Assembly: GCF_021412625.1 (NCBI RefSeq)
Contig: NZ_JAKCFI010000009.1
Location: forward strand, 124,001-188,000
DNA: 64,000 nucleotides
Origin: Myxococcus stipitatus
Lineage (GTDB): Bacteria; Myxococcota; Myxococcia; Myxococcales; Myxococcaceae
Direction of reading: 5' to 3'
The position numbers and the translations under genes are program-made. Each line of letters starts with the position of its first letter. Position 1 is the first letter of the stretch. Below, in pieces: positions 35,301 through 42,744 of the stretch. The notes beneath the pieces were generated by a model. The model did no database searches. It saw only the letters and a program-made list of their open reading frames with translations, and had not been told where the DNA came from.

Positions 35301-35729
35301 CTGCACATCGACACGCTGCTGGCCAACGCGCTCGGCCCCAAGGGGTACTACGGCGCGTTCAACGCCAACATGCACGTGGACTCGCAGCCGTCGGCGGGCT
35401 CCGCCGGCTCGGCCGCCATCATCGCGTCCGCCAGGCGCGACGGCGTGCCGGTCATCACCGCGCGGCAGTTGCTCGACTGGGTCGACGCGCGCGAGGCGAC
35501 GCAGGTCTCCTCCGTGGCCTTCTCCGGCACGGTGCTCACCTTCAACGTGACCAACCCCGCCCGCAACCTGTCGCTCATGGTGCCCACGCGCACCACCACG
35601 AACCGCACGCTGACCTCCGTCACGCGCGCCGGCTCCCCCGTGACGACCGTGACGCGCACCATCAAGGGTGTCGACTTCGCCTTCATCGACGGCGCCCAGG
35701 CCGGCACGTACACGGCCACCTACAACTGA
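32343..35729 (+). CDS. secreted multidomain protein: three DUF4082 repeats, a GATase-like domain and a deacetylase-like end
   Basis: 1128 residues with a signal peptide ending SEAWAQ. Three DUF4082 beta-sandwich repeats of about 130 residues follow (about 40-160, 168-290, 305-430), each with ELGVKFRSD, GIRFYKG, TGTHxGxLWSA and a closing NSNYWVDV. Next comes a ThuA/GATase-like alpha/beta region (VLVATAPGNPFTDYLREILE). The C-terminal part has a polysaccharide-deacetylase flavour (VVVMTGDGHPGG, FEYALHINTNC, ITARQLLDWVDA) and finally a beta domain. DUF4082 modules are thought to bind carbohydrate; the likely role is processing of extracellular polysaccharide. AAGGAG precedes the ATG. A strong terminator follows. 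Confidence 0.85.
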   Translation: MTPPKPRPVGLPPPVRSHAVLLLLSALLVLPASEAWAQPTFTLWPGTATPAVASVTNDSSAVELGVKFRSDIDGDIVGIRFYKGATNTGTHVGSLWSATGQRLAFATFTNETATGWQEVLFSTPVPVTANTTYVASYHAPAGAYAFTNGGLIAAQDAPPLHALAGASNGGNGVFTYGAAGSFPTTAFGNSNYWVDVVFRPAAPVTLWPSTATPTVASVTNDSAAVELGVKFKTNVSGNVLGVRFYKGASNTGTHVGSLWSANGQRLAFATFTNETATGWQQVLFSTPVAIAPDTVYTASYHAPVGAYAFNQGGLATGLDAPPLFALPGSTSGGNGVFTYGPAGSFPVNSFENSNYWVDVLFQATGAPPPTQPPDNNYRLFAPTAVPANTTAAESAPVELGVKFRSDVDGLVKGVRFYKGSGNTGTHIGNLWSATGQPLASATFTNETAVGWQEVTFASPVAITAGTTYVASYFAPAGGYSYNTNGLASGVDAPPLHALPGSTASGNGVFAYNTTSTFPNTSYQNSNYWVDVVFESYGPPPRPGVQGAGPVLVATAPGNPFTDYLREILEAEGIAAFATTDAGNLGVSVSLDDYKVLVLGEQTLGAAQVTLITNWVNAGGSLIALRPAANLESLLGLNPSQGTLSNGYLLVNTTQAPGTGITAETMQYHGAADKRTLTAGTRAVATLYSDATTATTFAAVSQRTVGSGTATAFMYDLAKSVIYTRQGNPAWQGQNRDGSPIGPGARASDMFYGNASFDPQPDWVNLNKVQIPQADEQQRLLANVLHQTSTTPLPRLWYFPRSHKAVVVMTGDGHPGGASTQRWNQYLSDSATGCNVADWECIRGTIYDYVGGLTATQASTYVSQGFEYALHINTNCGDYTANSLDPNFFTPQLANFVMAYPAIPEPTTNRTHCIAFSDWSTQPKVSRLHGIRLDTNYYYWPDYWVQDRPGLFTGSGLAMRFADLDGSPIDVYQLATQMTDESGQSYPLHIDTLLANALGPKGYYGAFNANMHVDSQPSAGSAGSAAIIASARRDGVPVITARQLLDWVDAREATQVSSVAFSGTVLTFNVTNPARNLSLMVPTRTTTNRTLTSVTRAGSPVTTVTRTIKGVDFAFIDGAQAGTYTATYN

Positions 35730-35766
35730 ATCCGAGTCGTCCACCACCCCGCGAACCGGGGTGACG

Positions 35767-35810
35767 CGAGGGGCCCTTCCAGAGAACCCGGGATGGGCCC
35801 CTCGTCGTTT
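35767..35810 (+). terminator. rho-independent terminator
   Basis: CGAGGGGCCC (35767-35776) pairs with GGGCCCCTCG (35795-35804) and is followed by TCGTTT, 38 bases after the stop of the DUF4082 gene. This is the clearest terminator in the window. Confidence 0.7.
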
Positions 35811-35932
35811 CGGGGGCGAGGAGACCTCAGAGGTGGGACCTGGGACGCAGGGCGTCTTGCGTCGGGTGGTGGACCCGCTCTATATGCGCCGCGGGCCGGA
35901 CCTCCCGGGCCCACCCCAAGGAACCACACCCC

Positions 35933-36592
35933 ATGCTCAAGAAGATCCTCGGCGGTCTGGCCGCCGTCCTCCTCATCCTGGTCGGCGTCATCGCCATGCA
36001 GCCCTCGGAGTACACCGTGCAGCGCACGGCGACGATGCCCGTGCCGAAGGACATCGCGTTCGCGCTGGTGAACGACTTCCACCGGTGGAACGACTGGTCT
36101 CCGTGGGCGAAGCTGGACCCGGACATCAAGACCACCTTCGGCGGCGCGCAGGCCGGCGTGGGCGCCACCTACGCCTGGGTGGGCAACGAGAAGGTGGGCG
36201 AAGGGAAGATGACCATCCTGGAGAGCAAGCCCGACGAGCTGGTCCGCCTCGAGCTGGAGTTCTTCAAGCCCATGGCGGGTGTCTCGGAGACGCGCATCTC
36301 CTTCAAGGCCGTGGAGGGTGGCACGGAGGTGGTCTGGGCGATGAGCGGCGCCAACAACTTCGTGGGCAAGGCCATGTGCCTGGTCATGGACATGGACCAG
36401 CTGATTGGAAAGGACTTCGAGGCGGGGCTCGCGAACCTCAAGACGGTGGGCCAGGCCGAGGCCACGAAGCGCGCGGAGGCGGAGGCCGCTCGGGTGGCCG
36501 AGGAGAAGGCCGCCGCGGAGAAGGCCACCGCCGAGGCCGCTGCCGCCGCCGGCGCGCAAGGACAGCCCGCGGTCGCGCGGCCCACGCCGTGA
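35933..36592 (+). CDS. SRPBCC (START-like) protein with N-terminal membrane anchor
   Basis: 219 residues. A single membrane helix at the start (LLILVGVIAM within the first 22 residues) is followed by a polyketide-cyclase/START-like fold: YTVQRTATMPVPKDIAFALVNDFHRWNDWSPW is the standard opening in two adjoining strands and helix, and the fold ends near LIGKDFEAGLANLKTVG. Such proteins bind hydrophobic ligands in a helix-grip cavity. The last 45 residues are an Ala/Glu-rich helix with a Pro end. It stands alone between a terminator and the catalase gene. Ligand unknown. Confidence 0.85.
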   Translation: MLKKILGGLAAVLLILVGVIAMQPSEYTVQRTATMPVPKDIAFALVNDFHRWNDWSPWAKLDPDIKTTFGGAQAGVGATYAWVGNEKVGEGKMTILESKPDELVRLELEFFKPMAGVSETRISFKAVEGGTEVVWAMSGANNFVGKAMCLVMDMDQLIGKDFEAGLANLKTVGQAEATKRAEAEAARVAEEKAAAEKATAEAAAAAGAQGQPAVARPTP

Positions 36593-36835
36593 CGCGCGGC
36601 TGACACCGGCATCCCTCGCGAGGTCGACGCCTCCGTGTCGTGGCCCGGGCCACGCGCGGGGGCGTCGCCATTTCGACGTCGCAGTGTCGACCCGACATCC
36701 AACGCCCCGCATCGCCTGGCGAGCAGTGAACGCTCCAGGTCGGGTGCCGACAGGCCATCGCCCCACGTCTCTCGCGGCGGCGTACATCGCTCGCGCGCCG
36801 AGCACCGGCGCGAGGACCTCCGCCAGGGAGCAGAC

Positions 36836-38980
36836 ATGCCGCTGCGCAAGACTCCGTCGCAGAAGAACCCGCCCACCCCCACCAAGACCGAGCAGCTCGA
36901 GCGGTACCGGGCCCACCCCGAGGACACGACCCTGACCACGGACCAGGGGATTCCCATCGGGGACACGGACAACTCGCTCAAGGCCGGGGTGCGCGGGCCC
37001 ACGCTGCTGGAGGACTTCCACTTCCGCGAGAAGGTCATGCGCTTCGACCACGAGCGCATCCCGGAGCGGGTCGTGCACGCGCGCGGCGCGGGCGCCCATG
37101 GCTACTTCCAGGTCTACGAGTCGCTGGAGCGCTACACCCAGGCGAGGTTCCTCACGGACCCGTCGGTGCGCACGCCCGTCTTCGTGCGCTTCTCGACGGT
37201 GGGCGGCTCGCGCGGCTCCGCGGACACCGTGCGCGACGTGCGCGGCTTCGCCACGAAGTTCTATACGCCCGAGGGCAACTTCGACCTGGTGGGCAACAAC
37301 ATCCCCGTCTTCTTCATCCAGGACGGCATCAAGTTCCCGGACTTCGTGCACTCGGTGAAGCCGGAGCCGCACAACGAGATTCCGCAGGCGTCGTCCGCGC
37401 ACGACTCGCTGTGGGACTTCGTGTCGCTCGTCCCGGAGACGGCGCACATGGTGATGTGGCTGATGTCCGACCGCGCCATCCCCCTCTCCTTCCGGCACAT
37501 GGAGGGCTTCGGCGTCCACACCTTCCGGTTGCTGAACGCCAAGGGCAAGGCGACGTTGGTGAAGTTCCATTGGAAGCCGCTGCTCGGCACGCACTCCATG
37601 GTGTGGGACGAGGCGCAGAAGGTGTCCGGCAAGGACCCGGACTTCCACCGGCGGGACCTGTGGGACGCCATCGAGAAGGGGAACTTCCCGGAGTGGGAGC
37701 TGGGGTTGCAGTTCATCAACGAGGGGGACGAGCTGAAGTACGGCTTCGACCTGCTGGACGCGACGAAGCTCCTGCCGGAGGAGCTGGTGCCGGTACGCAG
37801 GGTGGGCAAGCTGGTGTTGGACCGCAACCCGGACAACTTCTTCGCGGAGACGGAGCAGGTGGCGTTCTGCGTGGGCAACGTGGTGCCGGGCATCGACTTC
37901 ACCAACGACCCGCTGATGCAGGCGCGGCTGTTCTCGTACCTGGACACGCAGCTGACCCGGCTGGGTGGGCCCAACTTCGCGGAGCTGCCCATCAACAAGC
38001 CGGTGTGCCCGGTGAGCAACCACCAGCAGGATGGCTTCGGTCGACAGACCATCCCCACCAACCGGGCCAACTACCACCCCAACTCGCTGGGCGGCGGGTG
38101 CCCGGTGCTCGCCAATCCCAGGCAGGCCTTCAAGCACTACCAGGAGCGGGTGGACGGCACGATGATTCGGACGCGCAGCGAGTCCTTCGCCGACCACTTC
38201 AGCCAGGCGTCGCTGTTCTTCAACAGCATGTCCCAGCCGGAGCGCGAGCACCTCATCGCGGCGGTGGAGTTCGAGGTGAGCAAGGTGGAGCGCCCGGAGA
38301 TTCGCGAGCGCGTGGTGCACCAGATTCTCGCGAACATCGACCGGGAGATGGCGGTGCGCGTGGCGCGCGCGGTGGGCGTTCCGCCACCCAGGGGAGGCCG
38401 GACGACGCCCGCGGCGGTGGGCGGCAAGTCGGGCAAGACGGTGACGTCGTCACCCGCGCTGAGCATGATGAACACACCCCTGAGCTCCATCCACACGCGC
38501 AAGGTGGCGGTGCTGGTGGCGGACGGTTTCTCCAACGCGGACCTGTCGCAGGTGCGCAAGGCGCTGGAGAAGGAGGGGGCCATCGTGGAGGTGCTGGGGC
38601 CCACGCTCAGCCCGGTCACCAGCGCGGAGGGTGGCAAGGAGACGCCGGCGAAGACCATCCGCTCCACGTCGTCGGTGCTCTACGACGCCGTCTTCGTCCC
38701 TGGTGGTGACAGGAGCGTGGCGGCGCTGAAGACGCTGCCGTTCGCGGTGGACTTCGTGCGCGAGGCGTACGTCCATTGCAAGCCGCTCGCACTGGCGGGA
38801 GCGGCGGCGGGGCTGCTGGACGCGGCGGCCGTGGGCGCGCCGCCGGCCACGCGGGTGCTCGACGAGACGATGGGCATCGTGCGCACCACGAAGAGCGAGG
38901 TGAAGGGCTTCGGCCAGGCGTTCGTGAAGGCCATCGCCGCGCACCGCCACTGGGAGCGGGAGTCGCCGCCTCCGGCGTGA
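36836..38980 (+). CDS. katE: large-subunit (HPII-type) monofunctional haem catalase
   Basis: 714 residues, the length of clade-2 catalases. The core shows the catalytic His81 ([14 protein letters not shown]), the Asn strand [31 protein letters not shown] and the haem-ligand segment [18 protein letters not shown]. The C-terminal ~170 residues form the class-I glutamine-amidotransferase/DJ-1-like domain typical of HPII ([19 protein letters not shown]..). It disproportionates hydrogen peroxide in the cytoplasm, usually in stationary phase or stress. GGGAG lies before the ATG. No OxyR gene is adjacent. A small hairpin follows the stop. Confidence 0.96.
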   Translation: MPLRKTPSQKNPPTPTKTEQLERYRAHPEDTTLTTDQGIPIGDTDNSLKAGVRGPTLLEDFHFREKVMRFDHERIPERVVHARGAGAHGYFQVYESLERYTQARFLTDPSVRTPVFVRFSTVGGSRGSADTVRDVRGFATKFYTPEGNFDLVGNNIPVFFIQDGIKFPDFVHSVKPEPHNEIPQASSAHDSLWDFVSLVPETAHMVMWLMSDRAIPLSFRHMEGFGVHTFRLLNAKGKATLVKFHWKPLLGTHSMVWDEAQKVSGKDPDFHRRDLWDAIEKGNFPEWELGLQFINEGDELKYGFDLLDATKLLPEELVPVRRVGKLVLDRNPDNFFAETEQVAFCVGNVVPGIDFTNDPLMQARLFSYLDTQLTRLGGPNFAELPINKPVCPVSNHQQDGFGRQTIPTNRANYHPNSLGGGCPVLANPRQAFKHYQERVDGTMIRTRSESFADHFSQASLFFNSMSQPEREHLIAAVEFEVSKVERPEIRERVVHQILANIDREMAVRVARAVGVPPPRGGRTTPAAVGGKSGKTVTSSPALSMMNTPLSSIHTRKVAVLVADGFSNADLSQVRKALEKEGAIVEVLGPTLSPVTSAEGGKETPAKTIRSTSSVLYDAVFVPGGDRSVAALKTLPFAVDFVREAYVHCKPLALAGAAAGLLDAAAVGAPPATRVLDETMGIVRTTKSEVKGFGQAFVKAIAAHRHWERESPPPA

Positions 38981-38999
38981 GGTAGGGGATGTGAAGGAG

Positions 39000-39025
39000 G
39001 CCCCGAGGGTGGATGTCTTCGGGGC
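39000..39025 (+). terminator. weak hairpin after catalase
   Basis: GCCCCGA (39000-39006) pairs with TCGGGGC (39019-39025) around a 12-base loop, 20 bases after the catalase stop, with no T-run. Confidence 0.35.
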
Positions 39026-39128
39026 TCGCCTCACCGGTGGGTGTCGAGGCAGTTGTCGATGCCGGTCTTGGATGCCCCCTGAGCCATGGCAAAGCTGCGC
39101 TGACGCGTAGAGCGCGACGACCAGGCGA

Positions 39129-39296
39129 ATGAAGGGCGAAGTCGGCATGGACCACTTCGAGGGCCGCATCTGGAGGGGCTTTCACCTCCACGATACGCTC
39201 TGCATGGTGGCCCATGGCATCCTCGCGCTCCTCCGAGCGCTTCCCCCGGAGGAGGCTTCCCTGGACACGGCCCCAGGTACGCCAGCGGATTCATGA
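39129..39296 (+). pseudogene. C-terminal remnant of an IS701/IS4-like transposase
   Basis: A 55-codon open frame reads MKGEVGMDHFEGRIWRGFHL.. and continues TLCMVAHGILALLRAL. This is the well-known C-terminal signature of DDE transposases of this group ('KxExGLDHFEGRSWRGxHHH..LxxxAhxFLxLer'). The upstream catalytic part is absent and the frame above it is closed, so only the tail of the element survives. It marks the left edge of the low-GC toxin/immunity island and is the only mobile-element trace in the window. Confidence 0.75.
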
Positions 39297-39459
39297 AGCA
39301 GCCCTCAATCTCGTAGCGCCCACTTGCCCGGAGAGGTCCGCCACGGGCTGAACGATGACCGACCGTTCCCCAGCGTCCAGTACACGAATTCGCGACTCGT
39401 CGAAGGCGAGGGGCTTCCGGTTTGGAGTTGCGCCAGTTCAGCGAGATCGGCGGGGCAGT

Positions 39460-40029
39460 TCAGACCTCTTCGAACTTCCCGCCGAAGATACCATTCGCTT
39501 CCAGTGCATCCTTGATCCCTTCGTCGACAATGAGCGGTGAGTGCCAGCCCCACGTTCGGAACACGCGGGCATCGCCGACCTTTGACTTGTCGATCCGCAG
39601 CCCAATCACAGATCGGTATTCCCCCACCCTTTCTGCATATTCGTCCGCAGTGCGAATCTTGACCTCTTTGCAGGCCACATCATCAATGCAACGGATCGTT
39701 CGAGCCACATTGAGCAGAAAATAAGGCTTGAACTCTCCTTCGACATCAACAGGGAAGAGCTGCACATCAGCCGGCGCCATCTCACGGAACACAGATGCGA
39801 CGCGCTCGCTAACAACGGGCGTCCTTCCCGCTCCCGCTGTCGTGAAGTCCAGCGCATTCCCGGGCCGGGAAATCGGAATGCGCAATCGCTCATTCAGCAC
39901 AACCGGCCTTCCTTCCGTAAATTGCCAAACATCCTCAATCTCTTCACCCGCAAGATTGGTCGGGTCCGCGAAATACCACCGCCCCGGCACATAGACATCG
40001 ATACTCAAGTCATAGAAGTGTCGTTCCAC
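39460..40029 (-). CDS. Imm11-family (DUF1629) immunity protein
   Basis: 189 residues, soluble, no signal peptide. The pattern RTPVVSERVASVFREMAPAD followed by VQLFPVDVEG and PYFLLNVARTIRCIDD matches the Imm11/DUF1629 family, which neutralises polymorphic toxins in the recipient or kin cell. It starts at a GTG with GAGGGATG before it, ten bases after the stop of the toxin gene, so the pair is co-transcribed toxin first, immunity second, as in SitA/SitI pairs. Codon use is less GC-biased than the chromosome around it. The target inference rests on adjacency. Confidence 0.82.
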   Translation of the reverse strand: MERHFYDLSIDVYVPGRWYFADPTNLAGEEIEDVWQFTEGRPVVLNERLRIPISRPGNALDFTTAGAGRTPVVSERVASVFREMAPADVQLFPVDVEGEFKPYFLLNVARTIRCIDDVACKEVKIRTADEYAERVGEYRSVIGLRIDKSKVGDARVFRTWGWHSPLIVDEGIKDALEANGIFGGKFEEV

Positions 40030-40039
40030 TCGTCATCCC

Positions 40040-41362
40040 TCAAGGCTCCTTCGTAATGAGCCTTCGCAGTTCAGAGGTCCGGACCGTCAGCTCCCGCGCA
40101 ATCGCTGACAGCTCTTTGACAAGCTCTGCGCGACACTGCGAAACACCCCGACATCCGCGTGTCGCATCGTCGATGCGCTTGAGCACCACCTTGTGATACG
40201 CTTCAGGATGCGGTCCTTCGTGTCCCTTGATTTTCACAAGATTCGCCTTGTCATTGAGGCTCATCTTAGCGCGATTGAAAACCTCCTGAAAAAGCGGCGT
40301 CCACGGCCCTCCCCGTCTATCGTCGATGGGGTTCTTGTCCGTGCAGATGTGATGAATCTTGCCGTCAGGGTCGCCTTGAATCTCGTCCCCGGCTCCTACG
40401 GCTGCCCCAGCCCCTACACCACCACCGGGCCCGACCGCAACCGCGGCGACCGCCGTTGGCGCGAGCGTCACGTTCAGCACTCCCGCCGACGAGAGCGAAA
40501 TCGCCTGAACCTCCCCGGCCAGGGCGCCCGAAAGCTGAAAGCCCCCTTCCATCTGAGCCCTCGCCGCAGCCTGAGCAAAGCCCGGCATCTTCGGCCCCTG
40601 GGCAGCCATGGCACTCTTCCCGCCGAGTGCCGACAGCGCGACGATGACCAAGACTCGGGCGCCATTGTCCCCCAGAACCTTCCCGAAGCGGTGTCCAGCG
40701 ACTTCCAGCTCCGAGAAGCTCCCCGCGTCCCGCGACTCGTCCATGAGCCGGAGAAACCCCTGCCCAAGATTCCACACAGGCCCAGTGCCAAGGTATGCAA
40801 TCAGCGAGGCCGTTAGCGCAATCGCTAGCACCTTGGTAATGGGCTCAGGGGCCACCAGCATTACGAGCGCCGTGCCGATCATGGTCGTAATCATGGCTCG
40901 CAAGGCAGCGGGATTCACCATGTCGCGGATCGCCTCCTCGATGCCGTCCCAGACTGTATCAAACGCAAAGTAGAGCGCGATCATTCGCCGGTCCATGGGG
41001 CCGAGTGTGAATCCACCGGCCAACATGCTCAGGCAGCTATTGGGCTCGTCCTGCCGCTGGCAAATGCGCTCGTAAGCCGATGGGACATCCCGTCCCTGCG
41101 CTCCGTCGACGATTCCCTCGGATGACGCGATCAGAGAACGACGGTCGTCCACTTCAACTTCTTTGAAGGCAACGTCGAGCTTCATGCCGAGCACGAGCTG
41201 TGCAACCGCATGCTTGAACGCGTCCTCGCCAATCTCAACAGGGTCGGACTCAACTGGCGTATATGCGATCGTCCTGCCATGCCCTGTATCGAGATTCACG
41301 ACACGGGTCGTGGCACAGCCAGTCGTGATCAGCAGAAGTGCAGCAATGCCGAGAACCTTCAT
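40040..41362 (-). CDS. SitA-like lipoprotein polymorphic toxin with C-terminal AHH nuclease domain
   Basis: 440 residues. A lipoprotein signal peptide (KVLGIAALLLITTGC, lipidated Cys16) is followed by ATTRVVNLDTGHGRTIAYTP, the start shared by myxobacterial SitA toxins, which pass between kin cells by outer-membrane exchange. The centre has two membrane-prone stretches (about 130-200) and a Gly/Ala-rich linker. The end is an AHH-type nuclease: KIHHICTDKN (His337-His338), WTPLFQEVFNRA, and GHEGPHPEAYHKVV. AHH domains are HNH/treble-clef DNases or RNases. The ATG follows a G-rich ribosome site. The Imm11 gene follows at ten bases. SitA assignment is from N-terminal resemblance and context. Confidence 0.82.
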   Translation of the reverse strand: MKVLGIAALLLITTGCATTRVVNLDTGHGRTIAYTPVESDPVEIGEDAFKHAVAQLVLGMKLDVAFKEVEVDDRRSLIASSEGIVDGAQGRDVPSAYERICQRQDEPNSCLSMLAGGFTLGPMDRRMIALYFAFDTVWDGIEEAIRDMVNPAALRAMITTMIGTALVMLVAPEPITKVLAIALTASLIAYLGTGPVWNLGQGFLRLMDESRDAGSFSELEVAGHRFGKVLGDNGARVLVIVALSALGGKSAMAAQGPKMPGFAQAAARAQMEGGFQLSGALAGEVQAISLSSAGVLNVTLAPTAVAAVAVGPGGGVGAGAAVGAGDEIQGDPDGKIHHICTDKNPIDDRRGGPWTPLFQEVFNRAKMSLNDKANLVKIKGHEGPHPEAYHKVVLKRIDDATRGCRGVSQCRAELVKELSAIARELTVRTSELRRLITKEP

Positions 41363-41453
41363 GTCCCCCCCAGGCTCGGCCGCCAGTGCGTCGGCCGTGA
41401 GGCGCCACATATCAACCACCTACGGCAACCTCAATGGTCATTTGTCGGGCAAA

Positions 41454-41472
41454 TGACCTAATGGGTAGGTCA
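41454..41472. promoter_or_regulatory. inverted-repeat operator candidate between the toxin gene and nemA
   Basis: TGACCTA-ATGGG-TAGGTCA has perfect 7-base arms with a 5-base spacer, 92 bases upstream of the toxin start and 155 bases upstream of the nemA-like start. Old-yellow-enzyme genes are often controlled by TetR-type repressors that bind palindromes of this size; no regulator gene is adjacent. Confidence 0.5.
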
Positions 41473-41627
41473 CTCCCGGGTGCAACGTTCTATCACGGTC
41501 ACACTCTCAGCGTTCGTCACACCGCCCCCTTCCCCTCGGTAGGCGGAGTGTTCACTTCCCATGGTCGCGGGAGAAGCGTGTCGTTAGGCTGGGCCGGAAG
41601 TTCCCCCTCTCTGCTCACGACGCGCAC

Positions 41628-42731
41628 ATGCCTACCCTCTTCGACCCCATCACCGCGGGTGACCTGCGACTCGCCAATCGCATCGTCATGGCGCCGCTGA
41701 CGCGCAACCGCTCGCCCAACGCCATCCCCCCGGACATCGCGGCCACCTACTACGCCCAGCGAGCCACGGCCGGACTCCTCATCAGCGAGGCCACCGCCAT
41801 CAGCCACCAGGCCCAGGGCTACGCCGACGTTCCCGGCCTCTATGCTCCCGAGCAGCTCGCCGCGTGGAAGAAGGTCACGGACGCCGTGCACCATGCCGGT
41901 GGCCGCATCGTCACGCAGCTGTGGCACGTGGGCCGTGTCTCCCACACGGAGCTCCAGCCGGGCAACGGAGCGCCCGTCGCGCCCTCCCCCGTCACCGCCA
42001 ACACGCGCACCGTGCTGTTCCGCGACGGCGTCCCCACCTTCGTCCCCACCTCCGAGCCTCGCGCCCTGGAGCTGTCCGAGCTGCCCGGCATCGTCCAGGC
42101 CTACGCCCAGGCCGCGCGCAACGCCGTGGAGGTCGCGGGCTTCGACGGCGTCGAGATTCACGGCGCCAACGGCTACCTGCTCGACCAGTTCCTCAAGACG
42201 GGCTCCAACCAGCGCACGGACGCCTACGGCGGCGGCATCGAGAACCGCGCGCGCCTGCTGCTCGAGGTCACTCGCGCCGTGATTGACGCCGTGGGCGCCG
42301 GCCGCACCGGCATCCGCTTGTCCCCCGTCACCACCGCCAACGACGCCTTCGACGCCAACCCGCAGCCGCTGTTCGAGCACGTCGTGCGCGAGCTGGCGAA
42401 GCTGGGCCTCGCCTACGTGCACATCATCGAAGGCGCCACGGGCGGTCCGCGCGAACTGCCAGACCGTCCCTTCGATTACGTCGCCCTGAAGAAGGCGTAT
42501 CGCGAGGCCGGCGGCAGGGCCGCGTGGATGGTCAACAACGGCTACGACGGCGAGCTGGCGCGCAAGGCCGTCGAGGATGGCGCGGACCTCGTCTCCTTCG
42601 GCCGCCCGTACATCTCCAACCCGGACCTCGTGCGCCGCCTGCGCGAGAACGCGCCCCTGGCGCAGCTCGACAAGAAGACGCTCTACGGCGGCGGCGCCAA
42701 GGGCTACATCGACTACCCGCCCCTGGACTGA
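41628..42731 (+). CDS. nemA: old yellow enzyme family oxidoreductase (N-ethylmaleimide reductase-like)
   Basis: 367 residues, one FMN-binding TIM barrel. Seen motifs: MAPLTRNRS at strand 1, TQLWHVGRVSH (flavin contact), GFDGVEIHGANGYLLDQFL (substrate His/Asn pair), QRTDAYGGGIENR, and SFGRPYISNPDL at the phosphate site. It reduces activated C=C bonds and nitro compounds using NAD(P)H. It begins just after the low-GC island and shows normal high-GC codon use again. A palindromic operator candidate lies upstream. Confidence 0.94.
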   Translation: MPTLFDPITAGDLRLANRIVMAPLTRNRSPNAIPPDIAATYYAQRATAGLLISEATAISHQAQGYADVPGLYAPEQLAAWKKVTDAVHHAGGRIVTQLWHVGRVSHTELQPGNGAPVAPSPVTANTRTVLFRDGVPTFVPTSEPRALELSELPGIVQAYAQAARNAVEVAGFDGVEIHGANGYLLDQFLKTGSNQRTDAYGGGIENRARLLLEVTRAVIDAVGAGRTGIRLSPVTTANDAFDANPQPLFEHVVRELAKLGLAYVHIIEGATGGPRELPDRPFDYVALKKAYREAGGRAAWMVNNGYDGELARKAVEDGADLVSFGRPYISNPDLVRRLRENAPLAQLDKKTLYGGGAKGYIDYPPLD

Positions 42732-42744
42732 AGCCAGGCAGGGC

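Larger units (their letters stand above)
38981..39459. other. gene-free junction with insertion-sequence debris
   Basis: The first 50 bases after catalase hold a hairpin. From about 39129 a transposase remnant occupies 168 bases. The remaining ~160 bases up to the Imm11 gene contain no convincing coding sequence, and GC content falls visibly toward the island on the right. Short open frames here have random codon use. Confidence 0.55.
39297..41460. other. low-GC accessory island
   Basis: Compared with both sides, this stretch has many A/T-ending codons (ATT, AAA, TCA, ACA) and AT-rich words, and carries exactly two genes: a toxin lipoprotein and its Imm11 partner. With the transposase fragment on the left it has the look of horizontally acquired DNA inserted between catalase and nemA. 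No att repeats or tRNA were found at its borders. Confidence 0.6.

Noticed and set aside
32391-35747. Long minus-strand frame opposite the DUF4082 protein
   Set aside because: Low-complexity Gly/Arg/Val/His composition caused by repetitive sense sequence; no start signal and no domain.
38997-39128. Possible small gene between catalase and the transposase remnant
   Set aside because: Codon use is random and the frames are interrupted; the stretch is better explained as a hairpin plus insertion-sequence debris.
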